A program made the translations under genes and the position numbers. Below the pieces are notes generated by a model that was not told where the DNA came from, did no database searches, and worked only from the letters and a program-made list of their open reading frames with translations. Positions 18,530 to 27,833 of a DNA stretch of 64,000 bases are shown piece after piece (positions within the stretch are counted from its first letter, which is position 1; each line of letters starts with the position of its first letter). The stretch is from the NCBI GenBank assembly GCA_030654835.1, contig JAURWS010000015.1:23806-87805 (forward strand). Direction: 5' to 3'. The stretch comes from Gammaproteobacteria bacterium (GTDB lineage: Bacteria; Pseudomonadota; Gammaproteobacteria; Pseudomonadales; Pseudohongiellaceae).

Positions 18530-18931
18530 TCAATGCACAGTCAGTGGTCGGGACAGGAGAAATGCCGGTATCGGAGCGGCAAATTTCTCGCCATCCTCGC
18601 TGACCATTTCGTAGCTGCCTTGCATGGTGCCGAAGCCGGTAGTCAGGACTGCACCGCTGGTGTAGTGGAAGACCTGTCCTGGCTCGATCATGGGCTGCTG
18701 GCCGATGACGCCACTGCCGCGCACTTCTTCGACCTTGTCGTTGTCGTCGGTAATTATCCAGTGGCGCGACAGCAGCTTGACGGGCTTCTCGCTCTTGTTC
18801 TCGATGCCGATGGTGTAGGCGAAAACATAACGGTTGTTGTCGGGGTCAGACTGTTCCTGCAGATATTGCGACTGCACAGAAATGTCGATGCCCTGGGGTG
18901 TGGCCAAATGCCTGAACTCATTATTCAACAT
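18530..18931 (-). CDS. apaG: Co2+/Mg2+ efflux protein ApaG
   Basis: A 133-residue single-domain immunoglobulin-like (FN3-fold) protein. Family signatures are YVFAYTIGIENKSEKPVKLL, RHWIITDDNDKVEEVRGSGV and GQVFHYTSGAVLTTGFGTM. The name comes from a Salmonella phenotype; the molecular role remains uncertain. The gene overlaps rsmA by 11 bp and precedes apaH, as in most gammaproteobacteria. Confidence 0.96.
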   Translation of the reverse strand: MLNNEFRHLATPQGIDISVQSQYLQEQSDPDNNRYVFAYTIGIENKSEKPVKLLSRHWIITDDNDKVEEVRGSGVIGQQPMIEPGQVFHYTSGAVLTTGFGTMQGSYEMVSEDGEKFAAPIPAFLLSRPLTVH

Positions 18932-19856
18932 AGGACTCCTCCTGTTCTGCTGCCTTCGACCCGGTACCGGCGGCCCTGGTGATACTGTCGCTTATCCTGG
19001 CGTAATCCGCCAGTGACAGATTCTCAGGTCGCAAACCCAGATCGATTGACAGCTTGCTTAACTCTGCCTCTGATATGAGGGTGCGCAGGCTATTCTTCAA
19101 GGTCTTGCGGCGCTGAGTAAAAGCGACACGCACCACATCCTGCAGGCAGCGCACGTCGAGCACCTTTACGGGCAACTCACGGTGCGGGGTCAGGCGTACG
19201 ATGGCAGAGCAGACCTTGGGCTGAGGAGTGAAGGCGCCGGGCGGCACATCAAACAGATGTTCGACCTCGCAGTAGTACTGCATCATCAGGCCGAGACGGC
19301 CGAATTCTTCATCGCCGGGTTGCGCCGCCAGACGCTGTACGACTTCCAGCTGCAGCATGAAGGTCATGTCCTGAATCAGGTGGCTGTAGTTGAGCAGGTG
19401 GAACATGCACGGCGTGGAGATGTTGTAGGGCAGGTTGCCGACCACGCGCAGTGAGCGCGGCTTGTCGCCATTGGGGTCACAAAGGGTGCTGAAGTCGAAC
19501 TTCAGCACGTCGCCCAGGTGCAATGCAAAGCGCGGGTCTTCCCCCAGCGTCTGCTGCAGATAGGCGGCGAGGTCGCGGTCCAGTTCGACGGCATCCAGCT
19601 TGCCGCAGTTGGCGAGCAGCTTGCGCGTGAGAGCGCCCTGGCCGGGGCCGATCTCGACCATGTGATCCGTCGGCTGCGGATGAATGGCGTTGATGATGCG
19701 CTGGATGACATTCTGGTCGTGCAGGAAGTTTTGCCCGAAGCGCTTGCGGGCGCGATGTTCGAAACCGTCGTTCTGCAGCCCCTTCTTTGCTGAGGAATTA
19801 CGCCCGCCATCACGAGAATCAGCGTCAACATTGCGCTTGCGCGGGAACTTGTTCAT
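18921..19856 (-). CDS. rsmA: 16S rRNA (adenine1518/1519-N6,N6)-dimethyltransferase
   Basis: Dimethylates two adjacent adenines at the 3' end of 16S rRNA in 30S maturation. The 311-residue protein has KRFGQNFLHDQNVIQRI, the SAM-binding MVEIGPGQGALTRKLL, motif IV NLPYNISTP, and the C-terminal domain with VRVAFTQRRKTLKNSL. An N-terminal basic extension of about 35 residues (RKRNVDADSRDGGRNSSAKK) precedes the usual start; no better ATG is nearer. It lies 6 bp after pdxA. Confidence 0.96.
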   Translation of the reverse strand: MNKFPRKRNVDADSRDGGRNSSAKKGLQNDGFEHRARKRFGQNFLHDQNVIQRIINAIHPQPTDHMVEIGPGQGALTRKLLANCGKLDAVELDRDLAAYLQQTLGEDPRFALHLGDVLKFDFSTLCDPNGDKPRSLRVVGNLPYNISTPCMFHLLNYSHLIQDMTFMLQLEVVQRLAAQPGDEEFGRLGLMMQYYCEVEHLFDVPPGAFTPQPKVCSAIVRLTPHRELPVKVLDVRCLQDVVRVAFTQRRKTLKNSLRTLISEAELSKLSIDLGLRPENLSLADYARISDSITRAAGTGSKAAEQEESYVE

Positions 19857-19862
19857 GACTGG

Positions 19863-20876
19863 CTACCTCCCATGTCTTGTGTGTCTGGCCATCAGCTGCG
19901 CGGTGGCGATCGCCTCTTGCAGGCTGCCGACACTGGCCTTGCCGGTTCCGGCCAGATCCAGCGCCGTGCCGTGGTCCACCGAGGTGCGGATGATCGGCAG
20001 GCCGAGCGTGATATTGCTGGCATTGCCGAAGCCTTTGAATTTGAGCACTGGCAGTCCCTGATCGTGGTACATCGACAGCACGGCGTCGGCATGGTCCAGG
20101 TATTTGGCAGTGAACAGGGTGTCTGCCGGCAGCGGACCGATCAGGTTCACTCCCAGCGCGCGCATCTCGTGCAGCACCGGCTCGATGATCTCGATTTCCT
20201 CGCGCCCCAGATGCCCACCTTCCCCGGCATGAGGATTAAGCCCGCAGACCAGAATGGCCGGGCGTGCGATGCCGAAGCGATGCCGCAGGTCGGCGTCGAG
20301 AATGCGGATGATGTTGCGCAGCAACGGCACGGTGATCGCTGTCGGTACCTGGGCCAGTGGCAGGTGCGTGGTGGCCAGCGCCACCCGCAGGCCGGGGGTG
20401 GCGAGCATCATCACGGTCAGCTCAACGCCGCACAAATCGGCGAGGAACTCCGTGTGGCCGGTGAAGGGGTAACCCGCATCGTTGATGATGCTCTTCTGCA
20501 CTGGGCCGGTGACCATCGCATCGGCGTCACCCTTCTTACAGACGCTCACGGCGGTGCGCAGGGTCTCCAGCACATAGTCAGCATTGGCGACATTGAGCTG
20601 CCCCGGAACGGTCGGCTCGCGCAGGCTGACGGGAATGATGCTCAGGGTGTTGGCCGCACTGGCGCGGCGTGGCGCCGCGGGGTCGAAGGGGCTGAGGATC
20701 AGGGGCAGGCCCAGTTGCGCCGCGCGCTCCAGCAACAGCAGCGGGTCGGCGATCACAATGCGCTCGCTGTCCGTGCTGGGCTCGCGGGCGAGCTGGATGC
20801 ACAGGTCCGGGCCGATACCGGCAGGTTCCCCCGGGGTAATGACGATGCGATCAATGACAGGAGTCGGGGCGTTCAC
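19863..20876 (-). CDS. pdxA: 4-hydroxythreonine-4-phosphate dehydrogenase
   Basis: NAD-dependent step of DXP-dependent pyridoxal phosphate synthesis. The 337-residue protein begins with a GTG that overlaps the surA stop (TAGTG). Motifs include [41 protein letters not shown] (metal His), [12 protein letters not shown], and [16 protein letters not shown], which carries the third metal His. It sits between surA and rsmA, the canonical order. Confidence 0.96.
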   Translation of the reverse strand: MNAPTPVIDRIVITPGEPAGIGPDLCIQLAREPSTDSERIVIADPLLLLERAAQLGLPLILSPFDPAAPRRASAANTLSIIPVSLREPTVPGQLNVANADYVLETLRTAVSVCKKGDADAMVTGPVQKSIINDAGYPFTGHTEFLADLCGVELTVMMLATPGLRVALATTHLPLAQVPTAITVPLLRNIIRILDADLRHRFGIARPAILVCGLNPHAGEGGHLGREEIEIIEPVLHEMRALGVNLIGPLPADTLFTAKYLDHADAVLSMYHDQGLPVLKFKGFGNASNITLGLPIIRTSVDHGTALDLAGTGKASVGSLQEAIATAQLMARHTRHGR

Positions 20877-22207
20877 TACTCGATAATCTTGACGTAGGCC
20901 TTCTCGCGAATCTCGACCAGCCAGTTCTGCAATTCGATCTCGAACTTGCGGCCGCGCAGCGTGTTTTCTGCCTGCTGGCGGCTGAATTCGCGGCTCATGT
21001 CCTGCTCGCGGCGCTCCAGCACTTCGGCAATGTGCCAGCCGAAGCTGGTGCGGAAGGGCGCGCTGACCTTGCCGATTTCCATGTCCTTTATGACGGATTC
21101 AAAATCGGGCGGCATGCCGCCTTCATTGGCCCAGCCCATGTCCCCGCCCGCGACCACTGACGCGGAGTCATCGGACATCTCGCGGGCGATCTGGGCGAAA
21201 TCCTCGCCATTGTTGATGCGCGCATAGAGAGAGTCGATAAGAGCCTTGGCCTGTTCTTCTGTGCGGATCTCGTTCGGGGTGATCAGGATGTGGCGGGCAC
21301 GGGTTTGATTGACCATGCTGGCGATGTCGCCTTGCACTTCCTTCAGAAACACCAGATGGAAGCCGCTGGGGCTGCGAATCGGGCCGCGGATTTCCCCGGC
21401 CTTCATGGTCGGAACCAGATCGACGAACAGTGTGGGCAGGGCGTCAGCCTTGCGCCAGCCGAGTTCTCCGCCAGTGGCCTGATAAGCAGTGGGTGGTGTG
21501 GCGGCAGCGCCACGCTGGGCAATAGCGCGGGCCTGAGTGAAATCCGTGCCGCCTTGAATGGCTTCCAGCATCTGTCGGGCGAACTGCTCCTTGGCCTGAA
21601 TCAGTTCCTCTGGGTCGTCTTCACCCACGGCGATCAGCGTCTGATCGACGAGGTAGTCCGGCGCCATGGTGACGCGGCCCATCTCCGAATTCAGGAAGTT
21701 TTCGATCTCCTGATCGGTGATGTTGATGCGACGGTTGACCATGCCGCGTTGCAGGTCGCGCAGGGTGAGTTCTTTGCGGATCTGATCGCGGGTGGTCAGG
21801 TATTCGTTCCGACCTTCGAGCATGGTGACGTAATCGTCGAAGGACATGTTGTTCTGCTGGGCAATCGAGTTGATCACGTCATTGATGGTGTCGTCGTCAT
21901 AACGAATGCCCATGCGCTCAGCCAGTTGTACCTGCAGATTTTCCACCACCAGTGTCTCGATCAGCTGGGTGCGCAGTTCGGCGGCGGCAGGCAGCGGCTG
22001 TCCGGCAGCGGCGGACTGTTCGCGCACCTGCTCCATGCGCGCTTCAAGCTCGCTCTGCAGGACGACGCCTTCGTCCACAATCGCCAATACCTTGTCCAGC
22101 ACTTCACGCTGCGCCCAGGCGCCGCTGCTGCTCAGCAGGGTGAATATCACAATGGCGAACGCCGCCCAGGCTTGTGGCCCGCGCGCGGTGAATTGCAACT
22201 TACTCAT
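20876..22207 (-). CDS. surA: Periplasmic chaperone / peptidyl-prolyl isomerase SurA
   Basis: Folds and escorts outer-membrane proteins, including LptD encoded just upstream. The 443-residue product has a signal peptide (hydrophobic stretch ending SSSGAWAQ), the SurA N-domain ([21 protein letters not shown]) and two parvulin domains (about residues 180-280 and 290-390). The second is the better match ([25 protein letters not shown]). The ATG at 22207 overlaps the lptD stop by 8 bp with AAGGAG ten bases upstream. An in-frame ATG at 22216 is too close to that ribosome-binding site. Confidence 0.96.
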   Translation of the reverse strand: MSKLQFTARGPQAWAAFAIVIFTLLSSSGAWAQREVLDKVLAIVDEGVVLQSELEARMEQVREQSAAAGQPLPAAAELRTQLIETLVVENLQVQLAERMGIRYDDDTINDVINSIAQQNNMSFDDYVTMLEGRNEYLTTRDQIRKELTLRDLQRGMVNRRINITDQEIENFLNSEMGRVTMAPDYLVDQTLIAVGEDDPEELIQAKEQFARQMLEAIQGGTDFTQARAIAQRGAAATPPTAYQATGGELGWRKADALPTLFVDLVPTMKAGEIRGPIRSPSGFHLVFLKEVQGDIASMVNQTRARHILITPNEIRTEEQAKALIDSLYARINNGEDFAQIAREMSDDSASVVAGGDMGWANEGGMPPDFESVIKDMEIGKVSAPFRTSFGWHIAEVLERREQDMSREFSRQQAENTLRGRKFEIELQNWLVEIREKAYVKIIE

Positions 22208-24854
22208 CTTGTCCATACTCCTTGAAGCCCAGGATGCCGTCACTGAGCAGTCTGCTGATACCACCGCCGTTGATGTTGCCGAGGCCGTTGAGTGTCAGCT
22301 GAAAAAATACGCCGGTGTTGGTTTCGTCATGCAGCAGGTAGAACTCGTCGTCATCGATCCACTCCCTGCCGACCAGTCGGATAGTGGCGCAGCAGTTGCT
22401 GTATTCGACGCCTGCAAAGGTGTCGAGATTGCGGCTGTTGCTGTGATCATAGTTCCATCGACCCAGCAAACGCCAACTATTGTTCAGCGGCCAGATGGCG
22501 GAAACGTCGCTCTGTTTGATGCGTGGATCGATCTGGACAGGCACCGCTCCATAGAGATCCACGAGCAGACGGTAGCGGTAGGCCAGATTGAAAATGTGGT
22601 TGGCGTCGGACTGATAGCGGAAGCCGAAGCTGCCCTCGTCGACGTGCTGCTGATCTTCATTCCATTGCACGTCGGAGTTGATGCGCCAGTGGTCGTTGAA
22701 CTGGTACAGCCCCTCGCCCACGATCGCCGAACGGTCGGTGTTGCGGGCCTGCAATGTCACCCAGTTCTGCAGCAGGCTGTCCATGGAGACGATGCGGTCT
22801 TCGAAATAGACGATCTGCCCAAGGCTGATTCTGGCCTTCTCTTCGCCGCTGGCGTTGATGAAGCGACTGGCGAGCGCGACGCTGAGCTGATTGGCGTCGC
22901 CAATGCGATCCTGACCACTGAAGCGGTTGTCGCGGAACAGCTGGCCGTAGCTGAAGTTGAGCTGCGCGGTGTCGAAGGTCGGCAGCAACGACTGATCTTC
23001 CTGCTCGCTGTACAGGTAGTAGAGGCGCGGCTCCAGGGTTTGAGTGAAGCCATTGCTCATGGGGCGGTCGAAGAACAGGCCGGTGTCCAGGCTGAAGACG
23101 CCAAGACCACGGTTGGGGTTGTCCAGCGTGCCGTTGGCCTGCTGATCCAGCTGCCAGGTGGTGTACTTGTATTTGGCCGTCGGCACGAAGAATCCGGCGT
23201 TGCCACGCACCGGCCAGCTGATCTGCGGCTCGATGTGGGCGCGCGTGCCGGTGACCAGTGCGCCGTTGTTCAGTTGCGCGATCGTGAGCAGGTCCTTGTC
23301 CAGGGTGCGATCGAAACGCACATGGCTGGCATCGAAGCCGACACGCAGGGGGCCGAGCGCGTATTCACTGCCCAGCAGCAATTCCGGGAGACGGTCATAG
23401 GGGCGGTTCAGGTCGCTCGCGGAAATGAAGGGATCGATGATGTCGATGCTCTGCACGCGGGTGCCGGCGTACCAGTTTGCCGAGCGGTAGTTGAGCTGGC
23501 CGCTGCGTTGCAGGTGCGTGCGGCTGGAGACATTGAGGCCGCTGCTGCCGAGGTCGTGGAAGTAATCGACATCGCTCACGTCCTCGTAGTTGATCTGCGT
23601 GCTCCAGTTGTCGCCGATGGCGCCCTGATGTTCGTAGCCGACGAACCAGCGGTTTTCCTGGGGCGGTGAGCTGGAGCCGGGGATGTTGGCGGTGGCGACG
23701 TTATAGCGTTTGTCGCCGGGTAATGTCGCCAGGCTCAGCGTGTTCATGGACCAGTCGGCGAGATAACGCGCCTCGGCGCTGACCATCATGCCGCGGTCGG
23801 CGATGAAGCGCGGGGTGAGCGTCGCGTCTGCCTGCGGGGCGATGTTGAAGTAATAGGGCAGGGCAACATCGAGTCCGCCGTCGCTGGTGGAGCCGATGCT
23901 CGGAGCGAGGAAACCGGACACGCGCTGGTCACCGAGCGGGAAGGGCACGGTGAAGGGGTAGTGGAACACCGGCACATCTTTGATGCGCAGGGTCACGGCG
24001 GTAGCGGTGCCGATGCCGGCCAGCGTGTCCAGCGTCATACTGCGGGCCTGCAGCTTCCAGAACTCGTTGCCGGGTTCGCAGCGGCTGAATTCACCATTCT
24101 CGATGGCGAGCACCTCACCGGCGCTGTCATAGACAATCACGCTGGCAGCGCCGTGCACGCCGTACTGATGCAGGACGTAGTCGGCATTCTCGATGCGGTT
24201 GATGCTGTTGGCCTGGTCCATGAACGCTGCGTCACCGGTCAGCAGCACGCCGGGCTCGCGGAACACCACGTCGCCGGTCAGAGACACGGTGTTGGCGTCC
24301 TGATCGATCACGGTTGAGGAGGTGTTGGTGACGGTGCGATTACCCTGCTGGATGGCGACATTGCCGTCGATGCGTGCCACGTTGCCATTGGTCTGGTCGA
24401 TGCCCCCCGGGGCGCTGAACAGCGTCGGCGCACCGACAGGATCTGCATCCGGATCGACCGGCTGGCCGTCGAGGCCCTGACGCACGGGCTCAATGTAAGC
24501 GCCGCAGCAGTTGGCGGGCATTGCTGCGCGCTGCTCTGGCGTCATTTGTTCAGTGGTGGTCCAGTCCAGTGTGTTTTGTGCTCGTGTCGCTGTCGGGCTG
24601 CCGACTGCATTTTGAGAAGTGCTGCGGCCCGAGGCTGAGCGGGTAACGACGATGCCGGAATTGAGAGTCGCTCTGGCAGATGCGGGATTTTCGACACATT
24701 GCCAGCTGCCATCGGCCGCTGCGCTGCATGTCCACTGTCCCTGATCCGAGGCGGGAGTCTGAGCCTGCGCCGATGCTGAAGGTTGACTCATCAGGACACC
24801 GGCGGCGAGGATCAGGGAGATGTTGGAGCACAAAAGGCTTTTTCGAAACTGCAT
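22200..24854 (-). CDS. lptD: LPS-assembly outer-membrane protein LptD
   Basis: Inserts lipopolysaccharide in the outer leaflet together with LptE. The 884-residue precursor has a signal peptide (ISLILAAGVLMSQPSASAQA), a cysteine pair in the segment QWTCSAAADGSWQC, an OstA/LptA-like beta-jellyroll (about residues 140-290, VARIDGNVAIQQGNRTV) and a large C-terminal barrel with the SNCCATIRLVGREW Cys pair near the end, matching the disulfide pattern of E. coli LptD. The frame runs upstream to 24944, but ATG 24854 gives a proper signal peptide. It is the first gene of the lptD-surA-pdxA-rsmA-apaG-apaH operon. Confidence 0.96.
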   Translation of the reverse strand: MQFRKSLLCSNISLILAAGVLMSQPSASAQAQTPASDQGQWTCSAAADGSWQCVENPASARATLNSGIVVTRSASGRSTSQNAVGSPTATRAQNTLDWTTTEQMTPEQRAAMPANCCGAYIEPVRQGLDGQPVDPDADPVGAPTLFSAPGGIDQTNGNVARIDGNVAIQQGNRTVTNTSSTVIDQDANTVSLTGDVVFREPGVLLTGDAAFMDQANSINRIENADYVLHQYGVHGAASVIVYDSAGEVLAIENGEFSRCEPGNEFWKLQARSMTLDTLAGIGTATAVTLRIKDVPVFHYPFTVPFPLGDQRVSGFLAPSIGSTSDGGLDVALPYYFNIAPQADATLTPRFIADRGMMVSAEARYLADWSMNTLSLATLPGDKRYNVATANIPGSSSPPQENRWFVGYEHQGAIGDNWSTQINYEDVSDVDYFHDLGSSGLNVSSRTHLQRSGQLNYRSANWYAGTRVQSIDIIDPFISASDLNRPYDRLPELLLGSEYALGPLRVGFDASHVRFDRTLDKDLLTIAQLNNGALVTGTRAHIEPQISWPVRGNAGFFVPTAKYKYTTWQLDQQANGTLDNPNRGLGVFSLDTGLFFDRPMSNGFTQTLEPRLYYLYSEQEDQSLLPTFDTAQLNFSYGQLFRDNRFSGQDRIGDANQLSVALASRFINASGEEKARISLGQIVYFEDRIVSMDSLLQNWVTLQARNTDRSAIVGEGLYQFNDHWRINSDVQWNEDQQHVDEGSFGFRYQSDANHIFNLAYRYRLLVDLYGAVPVQIDPRIKQSDVSAIWPLNNSWRLLGRWNYDHSNSRNLDTFAGVEYSNCCATIRLVGREWIDDDEFYLLHDETNTGVFFQLTLNGLGNINGGGISRLLSDGILGFKEYGQDE

Positions 24855-24991
24855 TGTCGCAGGCAATCCAATAGAATAGGGTGGCTTCGGGAGGTCGCTG
24901 CAACGGGAAACGTGCTGCTGCGGGCGCCGATCAGTGAACGGCATAATAATTCATTGGGATTCATATAGAAACACTGCAAATCGGGAACGTG

Positions 24992-26161
24992 ATGGATCAG
25001 AGAAAGAGCGCGTTGTCGGCTTGGGCGCGACGATGTCTGGAGGATTTGGCCGGTCTGCGGCCGGAGAGTGAAACGGCTCGTGCGCTGGCGCAAGCGCCGG
25101 TGGAAACGGTGTCCGGGGATGCCAGTTTTCGCCGCTATTTTCGCATCCGTCTGGATGGCTCGCTGCTGCGTGGCGGTGGCGTTGTTTTCGAACAGCGGCA
25201 GCCACTGCAAGAGTTGCTGAGCGCCGCAAGCTTCGTGCTCGTCGATGCGCCGCCAGCGCACGAGGATTGTCATAAATTCGTGCGCATCGCTCGTCTGCTG
25301 CGTGATGCAGGATTGCTGACTCCCCGTGTCATTCAGGCGGATTACGAGCAGGGCTTCATGTTGTTGGAGGATTTCGGGGACACGCTGTATCTGCCGCAAC
25401 TGCTGGCGAGTGAAGCGTCAGGTGATGCCGCTGCCGACACGCTTTATCAAGCGGCGATGGCGGCGTTGATCGAACTGCAGGCGCGCGGCAAAGGCGGCGA
25501 GCTGGCACCTTATGATCGTGCGCTGTTGCGTCGCGAGATGGCGCTCTTTGACGAATGGTTCTGTGAACGTTTTCTGGGGCTGAAGTTGAGTGTGCAAGAG
25601 AGGGCGCTGCTCGATGAGACCTGGACCTTCCTGGAGGATGCAGCACTGGCACAGACTCAGGTGTGTGTGCATCGCGATTATCACTCGCGCAATCTGATGA
25701 TTCTGCACGACGACATTACTCATGCGCCGGGTGTGATTGATTTTCAGGACGCGGTACTCGGGGCCTGCACCTATGATCTGGTGTCGCTGCTGCGCGACTG
25801 CTACATCGTCTGGCCGCAGGAGCGTGTGCGCGATTGGGTGCTTCAATTTCGGGAGCAGGCGGTGCTGCGCGGCATCATCCCTGCTGGCGATGAGTCTGGT
25901 TTTCTGCGGGATTTCGATCTGATGGGGCTGCAGCGCCACATTAAAGTGATTGGCATTTTCTGCCGACTGAATCTGCGCGATGGCAAGGTGCGTTATATGG
26001 CCGACGTGCCGCTGGTGATCGATTATGTGTTGCGTGTTGCGATCATGCATCCGGAGATGAAGCCTTTCCTGGATTGGTTTCAGAATGAAGTGTTGCCGAT
26101 TGCGTTGCCGAAGTTGCGGGCGTTTTCCGAACAGGGTGTTATCAGCGAGGGAGTCGAATGA
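24992..26161 (+). CDS. amgK: N-acetylmuramate/N-acetylglucosamine anomeric kinase
   Basis: Phosphorylates MurNAc (and GlcNAc) at the anomeric carbon in the MurU salvage route of cell-wall recycling, which bypasses fosfomycin-sensitive de novo synthesis. The 389-residue protein is an aminoglycoside phosphotransferase-fold kinase: SGDASFRRYFRIRL (P-loop-like region), catalytic CVHRDYHSRNLMI and metal-binding VIDFQDAV. The ATG has GGGAA upstream; a GTG one codon earlier is possible. It is divergent from lptD and its stop overlaps murU (ATGA), the arrangement known in Pseudomonas putida. Confidence 0.92.
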   Translation: MDQRKSALSAWARRCLEDLAGLRPESETARALAQAPVETVSGDASFRRYFRIRLDGSLLRGGGVVFEQRQPLQELLSAASFVLVDAPPAHEDCHKFVRIARLLRDAGLLTPRVIQADYEQGFMLLEDFGDTLYLPQLLASEASGDAAADTLYQAAMAALIELQARGKGGELAPYDRALLRREMALFDEWFCERFLGLKLSVQERALLDETWTFLEDAALAQTQVCVHRDYHSRNLMILHDDITHAPGVIDFQDAVLGACTYDLVSLLRDCYIVWPQERVRDWVLQFREQAVLRGIIPAGDESGFLRDFDLMGLQRHIKVIGIFCRLNLRDGKVRYMADVPLVIDYVLRVAIMHPEMKPFLDWFQNEVLPIALPKLRAFSEQGVISEGVE

Positions 26162-26865
26162 AGGCGATGATCCTGGCGGCGGGACTCGGGACGCGCATGC
26201 TGCCACTCACTGCTGACACTCCCAAGCCGTTGTTGAAGGTGGGCGGGCGTTCCCTGATCGAGTATCACATTCTCAATCTGGCGGCGGCGGGCGTTACTGA
26301 TATCGTCATCAATCACTTCTACCTTGGCGAGAAGATTGAGAAGGCGCTGGGGGATGGGCGTGACTATGGCGTGCGGATTGTTTACTCGCCCGAGATCGAG
26401 CGCATGGAGACGGCCGGGGGAATCATCCGCGCGCTGCCGTTGCTGGGCGATGACCCGTTCATTGTGGTAAGCGGGGATATCTGGACGGAGTTTCCTTTTG
26501 CAAGCCTCACGCCGGTTGACGGCGACAAGGTGTTGGCGAGGCTGGTGATGGTCAACAACCCGGAGCACCATTCCGGTGGTGATTTCCATCTCGACCAGAC
26601 TGGCTTGCTCAGCAAGCCTCCCGAGGGTTCAACTCTTCCGTGTTTCACCTACAGCGGCGTCAGCGTCATGCACCCGAAGCTGTTCGCTGGCTACTCCGAA
26701 GCCCCGCTGCCCCTGCGCCCGCTGCTCCTTGCTGCCATGCTCCATCACCAGCTGCAAGGCCAGCTCTACACCGGCCCCTGGCTCGACATCGGCACCCCCG
26801 CCCGCCTCCACGACCTCGACTGCACCCTCGCGACCCTCGCGGGTCAGACCCGCGCAACATATTGA
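26158..26865 (+). CDS. murU: N-acetylmuramate-1-phosphate uridylyltransferase
   Basis: Makes UDP-MurNAc from MurNAc-1-phosphate, completing the salvage branch begun by AmgK. The 235-residue nucleotidyltransferase has the pyrophosphorylase motif MILAAGLGTRMLPLT, TPKPLLKVGGRSLIEYH and the metal-binding VVSGDIWTEFPF. Codon use at the 3' end (about 26650-26865) shifts to very C-rich codons, and the last codons fall in an 8-1-8 palindrome (26838-26854) related to a second one at 27032. It is coupled to amgK by a 4-bp overlap. Confidence 0.93.
   Translation: MKAMILAAGLGTRMLPLTADTPKPLLKVGGRSLIEYHILNLAAAGVTDIVINHFYLGEKIEKALGDGRDYGVRIVYSPEIERMETAGGIIRALPLLGDDPFIVVSGDIWTEFPFASLTPVDGDKVLARLVMVNNPEHHSGGDFHLDQTGLLSKPPEGSTLPCFTYSGVSVMHPKLFAGYSEAPLPLRPLLLAAMLHHQLQGQLYTGPWLDIGTPARLHDLDCTLATLAGQTRATY
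26838..26854. repeat. Perfect palindrome CGCGGGTC-A-GACCCGCG at the murU 3' end
   Basis: An 8-1-8 perfect dyad encoding the last residues of MurU. It shares its GGGTCnGACCC core and the following CGCnnCATA with the palindrome at 27032-27050. Confidence 0.7.
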
Positions 26866-27136
26866 TGTAGCTTGTTTTATTTGAATTATTTGTCAGATTT
26901 TCTGGCTTAACACGTCACTTTCACCCCTCAAAAGTAGACGTAAATTTACTTCAATTTGCCATGCTAAAAACGCCATATAAGCTTCCTTAAGAGCGGTTCT
27001 TGATCGATATTTTCTTAAAATTCAGTGAGTAGCGTGGGTCTGACCCACGCAGCATACCCACGCAGCAACAAAAGCCATGCAGATTGGGATAATCCCTGTA
27101 AAATGGCGCCACTACGCCAATTCAAGGGTTTGAGAC
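26866..27136. other. AT-rich intergenic island between murU and rpe
   Basis: About 165 bp of clearly AT-rich sequence (26866-27031) between two related GGGTCnGACCC palindromes, unlike the GC-rich surroundings. No reading frame of note is present. TTCAAGGGTTTGAGAC just before 27137 is the rpe leader. The rest may hold the rpe promoter or be the body of a small palindrome-flanked element. Confidence 0.5.
27032..27050. repeat. Perfect palindrome GCGTGGGTC-T-GACCCACGC
   Basis: A 9-1-9 perfect dyad 86 bp upstream of rpe, followed by AGCATACCCACGCAGC, which repeats part of the arm. It is related to the dyad at 26838-26854. Confidence 0.7.
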
Positions 27137-27817
27137 ATGAGGAAGTACCTGATTGCCCCCTCCATTCTTTCCGCCGACTTCGCCCGCCTGGGCGAAGAAG
27201 TGGATGCCGTACTGGCCGCCGGGGCCGATGTGGTTCACTTCGATGTCATGGATAACCACTATGTCCCGAATCTCACGATCGGGCCAATGGTGTGTCAGGC
27301 GCTGCGCAAGTACGGTATCAAGGCCCCTATCGATGTGCATCTTATGGTGTCGCCCGTAGACCAGTTGATCGTCGACTTTGCCAAGGTCGGCGCCAGTATC
27401 ATCACGTTCCACCCCGAGGCCAGTAATCACGTTGATCGTTCGCTGCAGCTGATTCGCGACAGCGGCTGTCAGGCCGGCCTGGTGTTCAATCCGGCCAGCA
27501 GTCTCGATTGCCTGCAGTACCTGATGGACAAGATCGACGTCATTCTGCTGATGTCCGTCAACCCCGGCTTTGGTGGCCAGAAGTTCATCCCCTCGACGCT
27601 GAAGAAACTCAAGCAGGTTCGCAAACTGATCGACGAGAGCGGCTATCCGATCCGCCTGGAAGTGGACGGTGGCGTCAGCGTCAAGAACATCGGTGAGATC
27701 GCCGCTGCGGGCGCCGATATGTTCGTCGCTGGCTCGGCCATCTTCAACAGCGACAGCTACGCCGCCACCATCGCCGCCATGCGAGTCGAACTCGGACACA
27801 CTCCCATCAACCACTGA
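27137..27817 (+). CDS. rpe: Ribulose-phosphate 3-epimerase
   Basis: Interconverts ribulose-5-phosphate and xylulose-5-phosphate in the pentose phosphate pathway. The 226-residue TIM barrel has [17 protein letters not shown], the metal-binding [44 protein letters not shown] and [13 protein letters not shown]. It precedes trpE by 16 bp. In many relatives gph (phosphoglycolate phosphatase) lies between the two; it is absent here. Confidence 0.97.
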   Translation: MRKYLIAPSILSADFARLGEEVDAVLAAGADVVHFDVMDNHYVPNLTIGPMVCQALRKYGIKAPIDVHLMVSPVDQLIVDFAKVGASIITFHPEASNHVDRSLQLIRDSGCQAGLVFNPASSLDCLQYLMDKIDVILLMSVNPGFGGQKFIPSTLKKLKQVRKLIDESGYPIRLEVDGGVSVKNIGEIAAAGADMFVAGSAIFNSDSYAATIAAMRVELGHTPINH

Positions 27818-27833
27818 AGCAGTCTCCATCGCC

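Noticed and set aside
21906..23669. Long plus-strand open frame opposite lptD and surA (587 codons)
   Set aside because: It is antisense to well-identified genes, its predicted protein has no domain pattern, and GC-rich codon bias explains the lack of stops.
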